Shown here: positions 62,661 through 64,000 of the stretch, piece after piece | How positions within the stretch are numbered: position 1 is the stretch's first letter | How the letters are laid out: each line of letters starts with the position of its first letter | Source: Prochilodus magdalenae | Lineage: Eukaryota > Chordata > Actinopteri > Characiformes > Prochilodontidae | NCBI GenBank assembly: GCA_024036415.1 | Contig: JAMWET010000810.1 | Coordinates: 15,001-79,000 of the forward strand | Length of the DNA stretch: 64,000 nt | Reading direction: 5' to 3' | Notes under the pieces: model-generated | Databases searched by the model: none | Seen by the model: the letters and a program-made list of their open reading frames with translations, nothing else | What the model was told of the DNA's origin: nothing | Made by a program: the position numbers and the translations under genes

Positions 62661-64000
62661 CGAATGGCTTCCTACTCCCCTACAAAGTGCACTGACTAGG
62701 TCGGGAAACTATGTTTTATAAACTATGTTTATTTTTTTTTAAATTTCTTTTCAGAAATACTGAATAATTCAGACCATCAGAAAGTCATTCAGAAGAGAAA
62801 CGGCTTTTGATGAGAAACGGCTAATTTGCTTCACTTACAGACCTCTGATTTCTTTACAGTGGTGGTGATAGGGTCACCATGTCACTTTATGTACTATCAA
62901 GCCTCCAGTTGACCTGCACGTGTCCCTTGAGTTTTGTATACAATGCTGATGATGAAAAAATAGCAGTAAATCTGAACAAACACATTTAGGTTGCAATAAT
63001 TTTCTAGAAACTGATGTCCAGGCCTGTAATCTGGTCAGTAAGACCAGAGCGTCCCCTTTCTCAGTTAGCTGTGAATGCGAGGTCACAGCCTATAGTTTTT
63101 GGGTGCCTCTGTTTGGTCTAATTCAGCTACAGGCAGTTTTCAAGCTCTGATCCAAAGCTAATGTTCCCCATAAAAGACACAGCCTGCAAAAATAGCCTAC
63201 AGTCAGAACTGCAGCTCTGGCGATTTGAATATTGCACTTCTATAAACTGTGAAAATCGTTCGATAAAATAAAATAAAATTAGATAAAAATGTTGTATATA
63301 GTTCCACCTAGAATCGTTAAAAATGGTTCGGTGGAGCACCAAAAAGAACACTGTTACCAACTTGATCTTGCAGCAACAGCAGAACCTTTTGGGTGCTAAG
63401 CAGAGCCATTAAAAATGTTCTATAGAGAACCAGAGAACCCTTGAAGAGATATCTTTTGATGGTCTGACTCACAAAACTAGTCTGGCTTGAATGGAACCGG
63501 ACGATGCACCAGACGTCTCACAGCTGTTTCACCGACTAGCTACAGACACAAGCCGAGTTCAACTCAGTTCATTTTCATTCTTATCTAGTTAAACCCAAAT
63601 TCAGTTCAGTCCATTCAGGGCTAGCTCAAATTCAGTTCAACTACACTTAATTTAACTCAATTAAACTATTAGATTTGGTTTAAACTACACTGAATTTAAT
63701 TTTGCCCCAATTTAGTTTCATCCAAGTGGAGTTCAAATCAGTTCAGATAAATTCAAATTCACTTGCACCCAGTTCCATTTCAGATTACTTCCAATTAGGT
63801 TTAATCCCATTTCATTCACTACAGTTCACATCAAATTAAACTCAATTCAGTTTAATTCTAATTGATTTAATTAGAGTTTCTATTTAATTGAAACCAAATT
63901 TCATTTCACCCCAATACAGTTTCATTAGTTAGTCCAATTAGTTGATATTCATTTACACCCAGTTTTTTATTCATTTTCAAATTTTAAATTTATTTAAATT
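62661..64000. repeat. Upstream of ltv1: unassigned, ending in degenerate AATTCAGTT repeats
   Basis: 62661-62700 (CTCGAATGGCTTCCTACTCC) resembles an end of a common fish MITE, unproven. 63560-64000 consists of drifting phrases such as AATTCAGTTCA and CAATTTAGTTTCA. No gene seen. Confidence 0.4.

Overview
The window is nuclear DNA from a vertebrate, almost certainly a teleost fish. Both protein-coding genes have canonical GT-AG introns, and most remaining bases are repeats: minisatellites up to 6 kb, long CA/CT/TA microsatellites, Tc1/mariner relics, hAT-type and piggyBac-type elements, and tRNA-derived SINEs with a tail typical of fish. No prokaryotic or viral gene organisation is present. The species cannot be named from this sequence.

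Layout. 1-18,000 is intergenic repeat: a TTAA-flanked MITE, a 21-bp minisatellite, a 1.3-kb inverted-repeat transposon with an integrase-like ORF remnant, a 19-bp minisatellite, CT and GT arrays, Tc1 relics, then about 6 kb of a 64-bp minisatellite. 18,020-18,565 is a GC/CpG-rich promoter-like block. From 18,502 to 39,014 (+) lies interferon-gamma receptor 1 (ifngr1, also called crfb13/crfb17 in fish). I assembled it from seven exons in consistent phase, giving 380 residues: signal peptide, two fibronectin-III-like halves, one membrane helix, a membrane-proximal JAK1-box-like FPASL and a distal YDRPH, the counterpart of the STAT1-docking YDKPH of mammalian IFNGR1. Its introns hold minisatellites, SINEs and Tc1 relics. 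39,015-44,616 is the intergenic/3'UTR space between two convergent genes. From 62,223 down to 44,617 (-) lies ltv1, the 40S ribosome-biogenesis factor, in eleven coding exons giving 479 residues; the first coding exon carries only the start codon. Its introns carry two hAT-type elements, a piggyBac-type MITE, two Tc1 relics and several arrays. 62,224-64,000 is the ltv1 upstream region and low-complexity AT-rich DNA.

The two genes are tail to tail and functionally unrelated: ifngr1 is a type II cytokine receptor chain signalling through JAK1/STAT1, ltv1 a nuclear/cytoplasmic pre-40S assembly factor. I found no undescribed multi-gene system. The more interesting signals are structural: a minisatellite that appears to have grown out of a MITE, a MITE nested in a Tc1 relic, an intronic minisatellite carrying dozens of 5'-splice-site-like GTAAGT motifs, microsatellites abutting functional splice sites in both genes, and a hAT insertion with a perfect 8-bp target duplication.
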